64,000 nt of DNA from CAYQDR01 sp964416315 (lineage in GTDB: Bacteria; Methylomirabilota; Methylomirabilia; Rokubacteriales; DASRDR01), in the NCBI GenBank assembly GCA_964416315.1, contig CAYQDR010000010.1, positions 3,572-67,571 on the forward strand, given 5' to 3'. The notes beneath the pieces are model-generated. The model was not told the DNA's origin and did not search any database. It worked only from the letters and a program-made list of their open reading frames with translations. This document shows positions 43,676 to 51,166 of the stretch, piece by piece; positions within the stretch are counted from its first letter, which is position 1, and each line of letters opens with the position of its first letter. The translations under genes and the position numbers were made by a program.

Positions 43676-44053
43676 GTGACGCTGAGCCGCCGGGAGTTCG
43701 AGGCCCTCGTCCACCGCGCGCTCCAGCGGCTGCCGCGAACGTTTCGGCGGCGGATGGAGAACATCGCGGTGGTGGTCGAGGACTGGGCGGACCCGGACAC
43801 GCTCGAGGACATGGGCATCGAGCCGCCCGACACGCTCTACGGCCTCTACCGGGGGACCGAGCTGCCGCGGCGTGACTCCGGGTACGGCGGCGTGCTGCCG
43901 GACGTCATCACGATCTACCAGGGCCCGATCCAGGAGGACTCCGAGACGATCGCGGAGATGGAAGAGATCGTGATCGACACCGTCGTGCACGAGGTCGGGC
44001 ACTACTTCGGGCTCGACGACGAGCGCCTCTCCGAGCTGGAGGAGCCCGAGTAG
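43676..44053 (+). CDS. Minimal zincin metallopeptidase-family protein
   Basis: 125 aa with GTG start at 43676. The C-terminal 'DTVVHEVGHYFGLDDERL' is an HExxHxxGxxD zinc site. The rest ('MENIAVVVEDWADPDTLED', 'TLYGLYRGTELPRR', 'ITIYQGPI') matches the small family annotated as 'metallopeptidase family protein' (DUF1025/zincin_1). Substrates are unknown. It lies 23 bases after the hydrolase gene. Confidence 0.87.
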   Translation: MTLSRREFEALVHRALQRLPRTFRRRMENIAVVVEDWADPDTLEDMGIEPPDTLYGLYRGTELPRRDSGYGGVLPDVITIYQGPIQEDSETIAEMEEIVIDTVVHEVGHYFGLDDERLSELEEPE

Positions 44054-44154
44054 CCCTCGCCGGCCACCCCGTTCCCGCCGGGGGGGGGAAACGCCTTTTC
44101 CGCGACGGCGGTTTGATCGGCGTCAACCCCTGTCCCAAACTGCGAACTTTTTGC

Positions 44155-44183
44155 TTGACAGTGGTTTCACTTGGCGCTAGTGT
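44155..44183 (+). promoter_or_regulatory. Promoter of the AbiEi-like gene
   Basis: TTGACA (44155-44160), a 17-base spacer and TAGTGT (44178-44183). Both ends of the spacer and the -10 lie inside the nested operator described next. Confidence 0.75.
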
Positions 44184-44221
44184 TTCAGCAGCTGCTGAAA
44201 ATGACGGGACAAGTGAAACCA
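44162..44221. promoter_or_regulatory. Nested palindromic operator over the AbiEi-like promoter and start codon
   Basis: A perfect 12-bp inverted repeat, TGGTTTCACTTG (44162-44173) and CAAGTGAAACCA (44210-44221), whose right arm ends on the A of the ATG. Inside it sits a perfect 18-bp palindrome, TTTCAGCAGCTGCTGAAA (44183-44200), starting at the last -10 base. A bound dimer or tetramer would block RNA polymerase, so autoregulation by the winged-helix protein encoded just downstream is likely. Confidence 0.75.
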
Positions 44222-45267
44222 TGGTCCGCGTCGATGAAATCAAGAAGCAAGCTGCCGCGCGGCTGCACGAGCTCTTCCCGCAGGTCAAGGAATGGCAGGA
44301 GCTTATCGACGCGCGCGTCGGAGAACAGACGGTCGATCTCCTCATCCGGTTTCGGATGGGAGGGGAGCCGAAGACCCTGATCTGCGAGACCCGGCCCCTC
44401 GGCCAGCCGCGGCACATCCGCGAGGCCATCACCCGGCTCCGCAGCCTTCGCCCGGAGGTGCCGGGCGCCTACCCCGTCGCCATGGCCCCCTACGTGAGCT
44501 CCCACTCGGCGGCGCTCCTCCGCCAGAACGGCTGCGGGTACGTGGACCTTTCCGGCAACTGCTACCTCGCTTTCGACAACGTCCTCATCGAGAAGGAGGG
44601 CAAGCCGAACGTCGGACCCGCGCGGCGGCCCCTCAAGGCCCTGTTCGCGCCGCGCGCCACGCGCGTCGTCCGGGCGCTTCTCGTCGAGCGCGATCGGCGC
44701 TGGCGGCTTGAGGAGCTCGCCCGCGCGGTCTCCGTGAGCCTCGGGCACGTGCACAACGTCGTGAAGCGCCTCGAGGACCTCGACTGGATCGAGCGCGGCT
44801 CCGAAGGGCGCATCCGGCTGGACAAGCCCGGGGAGCTGCTCGACGCCTGGCGCGAGGAATACACCTACCGGGTCAACCCGGTCGCCGCGTACGTCGCGCC
44901 CGTGGCCGACAAGCGCCGGGCCATGGAGGCGCTGGCACACCAGGCGGCCGCCCTCGGGATGACCTACGCATTCACCCTGCACGCCGGCGCCTCGCTGGTC
45001 GGGCCGCAGGTGCGGGTCCCGACGGTGCACTGCTATCTGGCGGGCGATCCCGAGCCGCTGGCGCGGGCGATGGACCTCCAGCCCGTGGAGGGCGAAGGGA
45101 CGGTGTACCTGATGACGCCGTACGACCTCGGCGTGTTCTACGCGCCGCTGCCGAAGGGTGGGCTTCGGGTCGTGTGCCTGCCGCAGCTCTACGTGGACCT
45201 CTACCACCACGAGCGCCGGGGGCGGGAACAGGCGGCCAAGCTGCGCCGGGACGCCCTGGGCTTCTAG
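44221..45267 (+). CDS. AbiEi-like winged-helix protein (type IV antitoxin family)
   Basis: 348 aa. An N-terminal region (about 1-130) resembles a restriction-endonuclease-like fold in pattern ('KTLICETRPLGQPRHIREAI', 'NGCGYVDLSGNCYLAFDNVLIE'). A winged helix follows (about 148-205: 'RWRLEELARAVSVSLGHVHNV', 'WIERGSEGRIRL') and a C-terminal AbiEi-type part. AbiEi antitoxins repress their own operons. No AbiEii nucleotidyltransferase toxin lies next to it, so it may be an orphan regulator. ATG 44221 abuts the operator. Confidence 0.7.
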   Translation: MVRVDEIKKQAAARLHELFPQVKEWQELIDARVGEQTVDLLIRFRMGGEPKTLICETRPLGQPRHIREAITRLRSLRPEVPGAYPVAMAPYVSSHSAALLRQNGCGYVDLSGNCYLAFDNVLIEKEGKPNVGPARRPLKALFAPRATRVVRALLVERDRRWRLEELARAVSVSLGHVHNVVKRLEDLDWIERGSEGRIRLDKPGELLDAWREEYTYRVNPVAAYVAPVADKRRAMEALAHQAAALGMTYAFTLHAGASLVGPQVRVPTVHCYLAGDPEPLARAMDLQPVEGEGTVYLMTPYDLGVFYAPLPKGGLRVVCLPQLYVDLYHHERRGREQAAKLRRDALGF

Positions 45268-45285
45268 CGCGGGCTAGACCCGCGC
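45267..45285 (+). terminator. Hairpin at the end of the AbiEi-like gene
   Basis: GCGCGGG (45267-45273) pairs with CCCGCGC (45279-45285) directly after the stop. No T-run follows. Confidence 0.45.
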
Positions 45286-45316
45286 GACCCGGCCAGGGGG
45301 AAGGAGGTGAGTGTTA

Positions 45317-45355
45317 GTGGCGAAGAAGAAGGCGACCAAGAAAAAGCGGAAGTAA
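45317..45355 (+). CDS. Tiny lysine-rich peptide gene 1
   Basis: GTG start at 45317, seven bases after a near-perfect AAGGAGGTGA ribosome site (45301-45310), encoding MAKKKATKKKRK (12 residues) and a TAA. The strong ribosome site, repeated in the next tiny gene, argues for real translation. The product is too short for a fold and would bind nucleic acid or act as a cis leader. No family assignment is possible. Confidence 0.5.
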   Translation: MAKKKATKKKRK

Positions 45356-45367
45356 CGCAGTCCGCAG

Positions 45368-45397
45368 GGCGGGGAGGGGGTGCAGCCCCTCCCCGCC
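45368..45397. terminator. 12-bp hairpin between the two tiny genes
   Basis: GGCGGGGAGGGG (45368-45379) and CCCCTCCCCGCC (45386-45397) pair perfectly around GTGCAG. No T-run. It could be an attenuator or stability hairpin. Confidence 0.5.
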
Positions 45398-45430
45398 GGC
45401 AGGGCGCGGGGAAAGGAGGTGACTCAGCGA

Positions 45431-45466
45431 GTGGCGAAGAAGAAGAAGGCCAAGAAGAAGAAGTAG
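45431..45466 (+). CDS. Tiny lysine-rich peptide gene 2
   Basis: GTG start at 45431 after AAAGGAGGTGA (45412-45422), encoding MAKKKKAKKKK (11 residues) and a TAG. It has the same layout as gene 1: strong ribosome site, GTG GCG AAG AAG start, hairpin before and after. The two are probably duplicates. Confidence 0.5.
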   Translation: MAKKKKAKKKK

Positions 45467-45480
45467 TACCTGCGCTGGCT

Positions 45481-45511
45481 CGGGTTCGGGGTGCGACCGC
45501 ACCCCGACCCG
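45481..45511. terminator. Hairpin after the tiny genes
   Basis: CGGGTTCGGGGTGC (45481-45494) pairs with GCACCCCGACCCG (45499-45511) with one bulged base. Confidence 0.45.
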
Positions 45512-45531
45512 GCACCTGTTCTCGCGCACGG

Positions 45532-45561
45532 CCGCCGGGGAGGCCCAATCCTCCTCGGCGG
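45532..45561 (-). terminator. Hairpin downstream of rpmB
   Basis: CCGCCGGGGAGG (45532-45543) and CCTCCTCGGCGG (45550-45561) pair with one wobble, eight bases beyond the rpmB stop. Confidence 0.5.
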
Positions 45562-45568
45562 TCGGTTC

Positions 45569-45760
45569 TTAGACCGCCTTGACCACCTTGCCGCCCCGGA
45601 GGCACCGCGTACAGACGCGGACCCGCCGGGGACGCCCGTTCACGACCGCGCGGATCGCCACCAGGTTCGGCAGCCACCGCCGGTTCGACACGTTGTGGGC
45701 GTGGCTCACCTGGTGGCCGACGACGGGGCCTTTCCCGCAGACATCGCAGCGTTTGGCCAT
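45569..45760 (-). CDS. rpmB: 50S ribosomal protein L28
   Basis: 63 aa ribosomal protein. 'MAKRCDVCGKGPVVGHQVSH' and 'VCTRCLRGGKVVKAV' carry two CxxC pairs that bind zinc. 'SNRRWLPNLVAIRAVVNGRP' is the conserved core. It is monocistronic, convergent with the tiny lysine-rich genes and divergent from recG. Confidence 0.96.
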   Translation of the reverse strand: MAKRCDVCGKGPVVGHQVSHAHNVSNRRWLPNLVAIRAVVNGRPRRVRVCTRCLRGGKVVKAV

Positions 45761-45830
45761 TCTCGCTCCTCAGGGGAAGCCGCCCCTGACCACCGCCGGT
45801 GCGGCTGGGCTTGCCGCGGGGCGACGCCCT

Positions 45831-45859
45831 TCTATACCATGGAGCCCGCGGTGAGACAA
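45831..45859 (-). promoter_or_regulatory. Promoter of rpmB
   Basis: Minus strand TTGTCT (45859-45854), a 17-base spacer and TATAGA (45836-45831); predicted start near 45824, about 64 bases before the rpmB ATG. The -10 is identical to that of the sugar ABC operon. Confidence 0.65.
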
Positions 45860-45908
45860 GCCCGCCCCTCCGGTGTCCCGGCCCCCCCCACGCCGCGTCG
45901 AGCCCCCC

Positions 45909-48005
45909 ATGGAGCCCCCCGCTAGGGCCCGCGCGGACCTCGGCGCCCCCCTGCAGTACGTGAAGGGGGTCGGTCCCCAGCGCGCCCGGGCCCTCGAACG
46001 CCTCGGGCTCCTGACCGTGGGCGATGCCCTCGGCTGGTTCCCGCGCCGCTACGAAGACCGCCGCGAGCTGGTCCCCTTCCGCAAGCTGCGGGTGGGGGAG
46101 GTGCAGCTCACGGCCGGCACGGTCGTCGGCGCCTCGCCGCCGCCCCGCGGCCGCTCGCGGGCGCCGCTCCAGGTGCTCTTCCGCGACCAGACCGGCTTCT
46201 TCTCCGGGCTCTGGTTCAACCAGCCCTATCTCGCCCAGGTCTTCAAGCGCGGCCGGCGCGTCGTGCTCTACGGCAAGGTCGTCCAGCGGCCGCGCGGCCC
46301 GCTCGTGATGCAGAACCCCGAGTTCGAGATCGTCGAGGAGGACGAGGACGCCTCGCTCCATATGGGGCGCATCGTCCCGATCTACGGGCTGACCGAGGGT
46401 CTGACGCAGCGGCCGATGCGGACCCTGCTCCACCGCGTGGTCGAGGGCTTCGCGCGCCACGCGCCCGAGGCGCTCCCGGAGGCGCTGCGGCGCCGGCGCG
46501 GGCTCCCGCCCGTGGGGGACGCCTACACGGCCATCCACTTCCCGGACTCCCTCGAGGCGGCCGAGGCCGCGCGCCGGCGGTTCGTCTTCGAGGACTTCTT
46601 CCTCCTGCAGGTGGGGCTCGCGATCCGGCGGCGCCGGCTGGGCACGCAGCGGGGCCATCCGATCGACCCGCCGGGGAAGCTCGTCGCGCGCCTGCGGGAG
46701 ACGCTGCCGTTCGAGCCGACCCGCGCGCAGCGCCGGGTGTGGGAGGAGATCCGCGCCGACCTCGCCCGGGCGACGCCGATGAACCGCCTCCTCCAGGGAG
46801 ACGTGGGCTCGGGCAAGACCCTGGTCGCCGTGATGGCGCTCCTCACCGCGGTCGAGGCCGGCTACCAGGCCGTGCTCATGGCGCCGACCGAGATCCTGGC
46901 CGAGCAGCATCTCGTGACCGTCCGCGCCCTCCTCGAGCCGCTGGGCGTGCCGGTGGCCCTGCTGACCTCGGGCCAGAAGAGCCGGGAGCGGGCCACGGCG
47001 CTCCTCGGGGTCCGGAGCGGCACCACCCCGATCGTCGTGGGGACGCACGCGCTGATCCAGGAGGGCGTGGCGTTCCACCGGCTCGGGCTGGCCGTCGTGG
47101 ACGAGCAGCACCGGTTCGGCGTCCTCCAGCGCGCGTCCGTGCGGGCGAAGGGCCAACACCCGCACGTCCTTGTCATGACGGCGACCCCGATCCCTCGGAC
47201 GCTCGCGCTCACCCTCTACGGCGACCTGGACGTGTCCGTGCTCGACGAGCTCCCGCCCGGGCGGCAGCCCGTCACGACGGTCTGGCGGACGGACGCCAAG
47301 CGCCGGGAGATCTACGACTTCATTCGGGGCGAGCTCGCTGCGGGGCGCCAGGCCTACGTCGTCTGCCCCCTCGTCGAGGAGACCGAGGCCTCCGACGTCC
47401 GGGCCGCGACCGAGATGGCCGAGCGTCTTGCCCGGGAGGTGTTCGCCGACCGCCGCGTCGGCCTCGTCCACGGGCGGATGGGCTTCGACGCGAAGGAAGC
47501 GGTGATGCGGGCGTTCAAGGGCGGCGAGATCCACGTCCTCGTCGCGACGACGGTCATCGAGGTCGGGATCGACGTGCCGAACGCGACGGTCATGCTGGTC
47601 GAGCACGCCGAGCGCTTCGGCCTCGCCCAGCTCCACCAGCTCCGGGGCCGCGTCGGCCGCGGCCACGCCCGGTCGTACTGCATCCTGCTCGCGTCCGGGC
47701 TTCTCGGCGACGACGCGCAGCGGCGCCTCCAGGCGATGTGCGAGACGCAGGACGGCTTCCGGATCGCGGAGGTGGACCTCGAGATCCGCGGGCCGGGCGA
47801 GTTCTTCGGGACGCGGCAGGCGGGCCTGCCGGAGTTCCGCGCCGCCAACCTCCTGACGGACGGCCGCCTGCTCGAGGAGGCGCGCCGGGAGGCGCTCCCC
47901 CTGGTCGAGCAGGATCCGGGGCTCCGCTTCCCGGACCACCAGCCCCTGCGCGAGACGCTGCTCGCGCGCTGGCGGGAGAAGCTCGAACTGGCCTCCATCG
48001 GCTAG
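45909..48005 (+). CDS. recG: ATP-dependent DNA helicase RecG
   Basis: 698 aa. The N-terminal wedge domain starts 'LQYVKGVGPQRARALERLGL', followed by the OB region ('GRIVPIYGLTEGLTQRPMR'). The helicase core has Walker A 'GDVGSGKT', 'DEQHRFGVLQR', 'VMTATPIPRTLALTLYGDLD', and 'ATTVIEVGIDVPNATVMLVEHAERFGLAQ' (in part), 'QLRGRVGRG'. It rescues stalled forks and branched DNA. ATG 45909 is used; a start at 45873 would add 12 unconserved residues. Two R2 repeats follow. Confidence 0.96.
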   Translation: MEPPARARADLGAPLQYVKGVGPQRARALERLGLLTVGDALGWFPRRYEDRRELVPFRKLRVGEVQLTAGTVVGASPPPRGRSRAPLQVLFRDQTGFFSGLWFNQPYLAQVFKRGRRVVLYGKVVQRPRGPLVMQNPEFEIVEEDEDASLHMGRIVPIYGLTEGLTQRPMRTLLHRVVEGFARHAPEALPEALRRRRGLPPVGDAYTAIHFPDSLEAAEAARRRFVFEDFFLLQVGLAIRRRRLGTQRGHPIDPPGKLVARLRETLPFEPTRAQRRVWEEIRADLARATPMNRLLQGDVGSGKTLVAVMALLTAVEAGYQAVLMAPTEILAEQHLVTVRALLEPLGVPVALLTSGQKSRERATALLGVRSGTTPIVVGTHALIQEGVAFHRLGLAVVDEQHRFGVLQRASVRAKGQHPHVLVMTATPIPRTLALTLYGDLDVSVLDELPPGRQPVTTVWRTDAKRREIYDFIRGELAAGRQAYVVCPLVEETEASDVRAATEMAERLAREVFADRRVGLVHGRMGFDAKEAVMRAFKGGEIHVLVATTVIEVGIDVPNATVMLVEHAERFGLAQLHQLRGRVGRGHARSYCILLASGLLGDDAQRRLQAMCETQDGFRIAEVDLEIRGPGEFFGTRQAGLPEFRAANLLTDGRLLEEARREALPLVEQDPGLRFPDHQPLRETLLARWREKLELASIG

Positions 48006-48013
48006 CGCCGTGC

Positions 48014-48100
48014 CGATCCCCGTCGCATCTCTTCGTTCTCCAGCTCGCCGGGCCGCGCTCGGCCTGCGGCCTCGCGGGCGTCCCCTCCCTCCGGTCGGGT
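48014..48100 (+). repeat. R2 dispersed repeat, first tandem copy
   Basis: 'GATCCCCGTCGCATCTCTTC', 'CTCCAGCTCGCCGGGCCGCG', 'CTCGGCCTGCGGCCTCGCGG' and 'CCTCCGGTCGGG' follow the R2 order. It begins just after the recG stop. Confidence 0.75.
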
Positions 48101-48149
48101 CGTCGTCGGCCCTCAACGTATGCGGCATACGCCTCGGGCCGCCTCCTCC

Positions 48150-48221
48150 CTGCGTCCTCCAGCTCGCCGGGCCGCGCTCGGCCTGCGGCCTCGCGGGCGT
48201 CCCGTCCCTCCGGTCGGATCT
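48150..48221 (+). repeat. R2 dispersed repeat, second tandem copy
   Basis: 'CGTCCTCCAGCTCGCCGGGC' through 'CCCGTCCCTCCGGTCGG', nearly identical to the first copy and about 120 bases downstream. A short palindrome CGTATGCGGCATACG lies between them (48117-48131). Confidence 0.75.
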
Positions 48222-48257
48222 GCTCGGGTCTCGGCCCGGCGTCTCGGTAGCACGGCG

Positions 48258-48815
48258 GTGCGGGTGATCGGCGGAGCGGAGCGCGGCCGGCGCCTGCGGG
48301 CGCCCCGCGGGCTCCGGACGCGGCCGACGGCGGACCGCGTCCGCGAGGCGCTGTTCGACATCCTGGGGCCGGCGATCCGCGGGAAGCGGGTGCTCGATCT
48401 GTTCGCGGGGACGGGCGCCGTCGGGATCGAGGCGCTTTCCCGCGGCGCGGCGCGCGCGGTCTTCGTCGAGCGCGACCGCGAGGCCCTCCGGGCGCTCCGG
48501 GCGAACCTCGCCGCGCTCGGTCTCGACCGAGCCCGGGCCCGCGTGGTTGCGGGGAACGCGCTGGCGGCGCTCCGGGCGCTCGCCCGCAGCGAGGGCCCGT
48601 TCGACCTCGTCTTCGTCGACCCGCCCTACGCGGGGGACCTCGCCGCGCGGGCGGTCGCCGCGCTGGCCGGGGGCACGCTGCTCGCGGCGGGGGCGCGGGT
48701 CGTCGTCCAGCACTCCACCAAAGCGGCCCTGCCGGCTTCGGCGGGCGCGCTCCGGGCGGACGAGACGCGCCGTTTCGGCGAGAGCGCCTTGACTTTCTTT
48801 CGCGCCGAAGGGTAG
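48258..48815 (+). CDS. rsmD: 16S rRNA (guanine-966-N2)-methyltransferase RsmD
   Basis: 185 aa. 'VIGGAERGRRLRAPRGLRTRP' and 'RPTADRVREALFDILG' are RsmD hallmarks, the SAM-binding motif is 'VLDLFAGTGAVGIEALSRGA', and the catalytic motif is 'VFVDPPYAG'. GTG 48258 starts the conserved part directly; a TAGCAC box lies four bases upstream. The end of the gene overlaps the coaD promoter. Confidence 0.93.
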   Translation: MRVIGGAERGRRLRAPRGLRTRPTADRVREALFDILGPAIRGKRVLDLFAGTGAVGIEALSRGAARAVFVERDREALRALRANLAALGLDRARARVVAGNALAALRALARSEGPFDLVFVDPPYAGDLAARAVAALAGGTLLAAGARVVVQHSTKAALPASAGALRADETRRFGESALTFFRAEG

Positions 48816-48818
48816 ACT
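48789..48818 (+). promoter_or_regulatory. Promoter of coaD inside the rsmD 3' end
   Basis: TTGACT (48789-48794), an 18-base spacer and TAGACT (48813-48818). The -10 begins with the rsmD stop codon. The leader would be about 65 bases. Confidence 0.55.
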
Positions 48819-48891
48819 CCGACCCGCAACAGGCGTGAACGCCGTGCCCCTGACCTCCCGCCGGTCTCCCGCGTAAGAGCGCGCCGCCGTC

Positions 48892-49380
48892 GTGGCGACC
48901 CGCGCCGTCTACCCCGGTTCGTTCGACCCCCTGACGAACGGCCATCTCGACCTGATCGAGCGGAGCCTCCGCATCTTCGACGAGCTCATCGTCGCGGTCG
49001 TCACCAATCCGGCGAAGACGGCCCTGTTCACGGAAGCGGAGCGGGTGGAGATGATCCGGGAGGCGACCCGGCATCTCCGGGGGATCCAGGTGCAGGTCTT
49101 CGAGGGCCTCCTCGTGGACTTCGTCGCGCGCGCCGGCGCGCGCGCGGTCATCCGCGGGCTCCGGGCGGTCTCCGACTTCGAGTACGAGTTCCAGATGGCC
49201 CTCATGAATCGGAAGCTCCAGGAGCGGATCGAGACCGTGTTCCTCATGCCCCACGAGGCCTACACGTACATCTCTTCGCGCCTCATCAAGGAGGTCGCGG
49301 GATACGGGGGGACGGTGACGGGCCTCGTCCCCCCGAACGTCGAGAAGCTGCTGATCGAGAAGTTCTCCCGGAAGCGATGA
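48892..49380 (+). CDS. coaD: Phosphopantetheine adenylyltransferase
   Basis: 162 aa. It makes dephospho-CoA from phosphopantetheine and ATP. 'AVYPGSFDPLTNGHLDLIERS' contains the TxGH nucleotidyl-transfer motif, 'VIRGLRAVSDFEYEFQMALMN' (in part) and 'YISSRLIKEVAGYGG' are further family marks. GTG start at 48892. The rsmD-coaD order is common. Confidence 0.97.
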   Translation: MATRAVYPGSFDPLTNGHLDLIERSLRIFDELIVAVVTNPAKTALFTEAERVEMIREATRHLRGIQVQVFEGLLVDFVARAGARAVIRGLRAVSDFEYEFQMALMNRKLQERIETVFLMPHEAYTYISSRLIKEVAGYGGTVTGLVPPNVEKLLIEKFSRKR

Positions 49381-49408
49381 TCCCGGGACGATCCCCGTCG
49401 CAGCTCCA

Positions 49409-51166
49409 GTGAGCCGGGTCCGCGCGCTCGTCGACGCCCTCGCCTCGGTCGCCGCGCGTTTCGACCGGACGGCCTCTGCCACGAAGCTCCGCCTCCTCGC
49501 CGAGCTCGAGACGCTGGAGATCCGGCGGCCCGCGCCGCTGCTCCGCCTCCACGAGACGCTCTGCTTCCTGCAGGCCTACCCGGGCGACGCGGCGGTGCTC
49601 GCGCGCGTGGAGCGCGCCCTCGGAGGATTCCCGGGCCGGGTCCGCCGGCTGGGCGCCGCGGCGCGCGCGGCACTCCGCGATTCGGGCGTGGTCGGGACGA
49701 CCCTCGTCTACCCGTTCGGCCTCCCGATGGCGCGCTGGCTCGTCGCGCGCTACGGCCGGGACACGGACGTGGACTGGCGCGGGTACCGGCAGGGAGCGCG
49801 GCTCGACGAGACGCTCGCGGTGCTCGTGACCCACGCGGAGGACGACGCCTTCAGCGAGGGCGGGCTGGGGTGGCGCCGCTGGCTCGCCGTGGCCGGGGGC
49901 GGGCGGCGGCTCACCGACCTCCAGCTCCTCCTCGAGCTGTTCGGGGGCGCCGCCCTGCCGCGGGCCGCGCGCGACTGGCTCTTCGAGAGCCTCGAGCTCC
50001 CCATCCGGGTCCGGTTGCGCCGTCTGTCGGGCGCGCGCACGGGCGCCAGGCTGCCGTGGCCCCGCCCGGTCTTCCAGACCGGGGAGCTCCAGCGGGCGGC
50101 CGGCGTCCCCTTCCTCGCGGAGGTCCGGCGGCCGCTCCCGGCGCTCCGTCGGGCGCCCCGCCCGCTCGCGGAGTCCCTCATCGAATCCGCCCGGGTGGCG
50201 ATGGCCACCCGGCTCCGGGAGCTCTACGCCTTCGCCGACCCGAACCCGGAGGATGTCCTCGTGGCGGACCCCGGGCGCGGCCTCCGCATCGCGCTCATCG
50301 GGCTCCCCCCGGAGCTCCGCCTCCCCCTCGAGGGCTACTACGCGTTCTTCGTCCTCAAGAACGGGGTGCCGGTCGGCTACGGCGGCGGCTGGTACCTCTT
50401 CGGGACGCTCGAGGTCGGCCTGAACGTCTTCGAGTCCTTCCGGCCCGGCGAGTCGACGTTCGTCTTCAGCCAGGTCCTCCGGGTCTACCGGCAGGCGCTC
50501 GGGATGCACACGGTCGTCGTGGATCCCTACCAGATCGGCCACGACAACCCGGAGGCGCTCCGCTCGGGCGCGTTCTACTTCTACGACCGGCTCGGGTTCC
50601 GGCCGCGCGACCCGGCGGTGCGCCGGCTGTCGGAGGCCGAGCGGACGAAGATCGCGCGTGACCGCGGCTACCGCTCGCCGCTCCCGGTCCTCCGGCAGCT
50701 CGCGGGCTCGGAGATGGCGCTGACCCTCGGCCCGGCGCAGTCCGAGCGCCGTGTCCGGGCGAGCGAGGTCGCCGCCCTGGTCAGCGGGCTGATCGCGCGG
50801 GAGTTCGGCGGGGACCGCCGGGCCGCCTCGCGCGCGGCGGCGGCCCGGGTCGGCCGCACGCTCGGCGTCCCGGGCTGGCGCGAGTGGCGACCCGACGAGC
50901 GCCGGGCGTTCGCGCGCCTCTCCCTCGTCGCCACCCTGATCCCCGACCTCCACCGCTGGCGCGCCGCGGAGCGCCGTGCCCTCGCGCGGGTCTTCCGGGC
51001 CAAAGGGGGGCGGAGCGAGTTACCCTACATCCGGCAGCTCGACCGGCACCGGCCGTTCCGGCGGAGCCTGGAGCGCCTGGTCGCGGCGGGCCGGGCGCAT
51101 CCGCGGGGGCGGGCGCGTCTCCGGCCGGCCCACCGCGGAGAGGAGCGATTGACCCATGCTGGCTGA
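49409..51166 (+). CDS. Uncharacterised 585-residue protein with a possible GNAT-like core
   Basis: I do not recognise a named family. Residues about 1-260 are helical and Arg/Leu-rich. Residues about 290-420 look like an acyltransferase fold: 'YYAFFVLKNGVPVGYGGGWY', then 'FVFSQVLRVYRQALGMHTVV', 'VDPYQIGHDNPEALRSGAFY' and 'FYDRLGFRP', which is the usual late GNAT element. The C-terminal 160 residues are basic. It overlaps the aspartate-aminotransferase-like gene by 11 bases. A lipid or aminoacyl transfer role is only inference. Confidence 0.7.
   Translation: MSRVRALVDALASVAARFDRTASATKLRLLAELETLEIRRPAPLLRLHETLCFLQAYPGDAAVLARVERALGGFPGRVRRLGAAARAALRDSGVVGTTLVYPFGLPMARWLVARYGRDTDVDWRGYRQGARLDETLAVLVTHAEDDAFSEGGLGWRRWLAVAGGGRRLTDLQLLLELFGGAALPRAARDWLFESLELPIRVRLRRLSGARTGARLPWPRPVFQTGELQRAAGVPFLAEVRRPLPALRRAPRPLAESLIESARVAMATRLRELYAFADPNPEDVLVADPGRGLRIALIGLPPELRLPLEGYYAFFVLKNGVPVGYGGGWYLFGTLEVGLNVFESFRPGESTFVFSQVLRVYRQALGMHTVVVDPYQIGHDNPEALRSGAFYFYDRLGFRPRDPAVRRLSEAERTKIARDRGYRSPLPVLRQLAGSEMALTLGPAQSERRVRASEVAALVSGLIAREFGGDRRAASRAAAARVGRTLGVPGWREWRPDERRAFARLSLVATLIPDLHRWRAAERRALARVFRAKGGRSELPYIRQLDRHRPFRRSLERLVAAGRAHPRGRARLRPAHRGEERLTHAG

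Noticed and set aside
48120..48257. N-terminal extension of rsmD to 48120
   Set aside because: The extension is R2 repeat sequence and precedes the conserved RsmD N-terminus.
48010..48267. An 85-residue frame containing '...AGPRSACGLAGVPSLRS'
   Set aside because: It is a translation of the R2 repeat; all frames of R2 are open and none is conserved as protein.
45264..48713. A minus-strand open frame of about 1150 codons across recG
   Set aside because: It is antisense to recG and rsmD and reads as Arg/Pro/Glu-rich text, with no domain and no ribosome site; a GC shadow.
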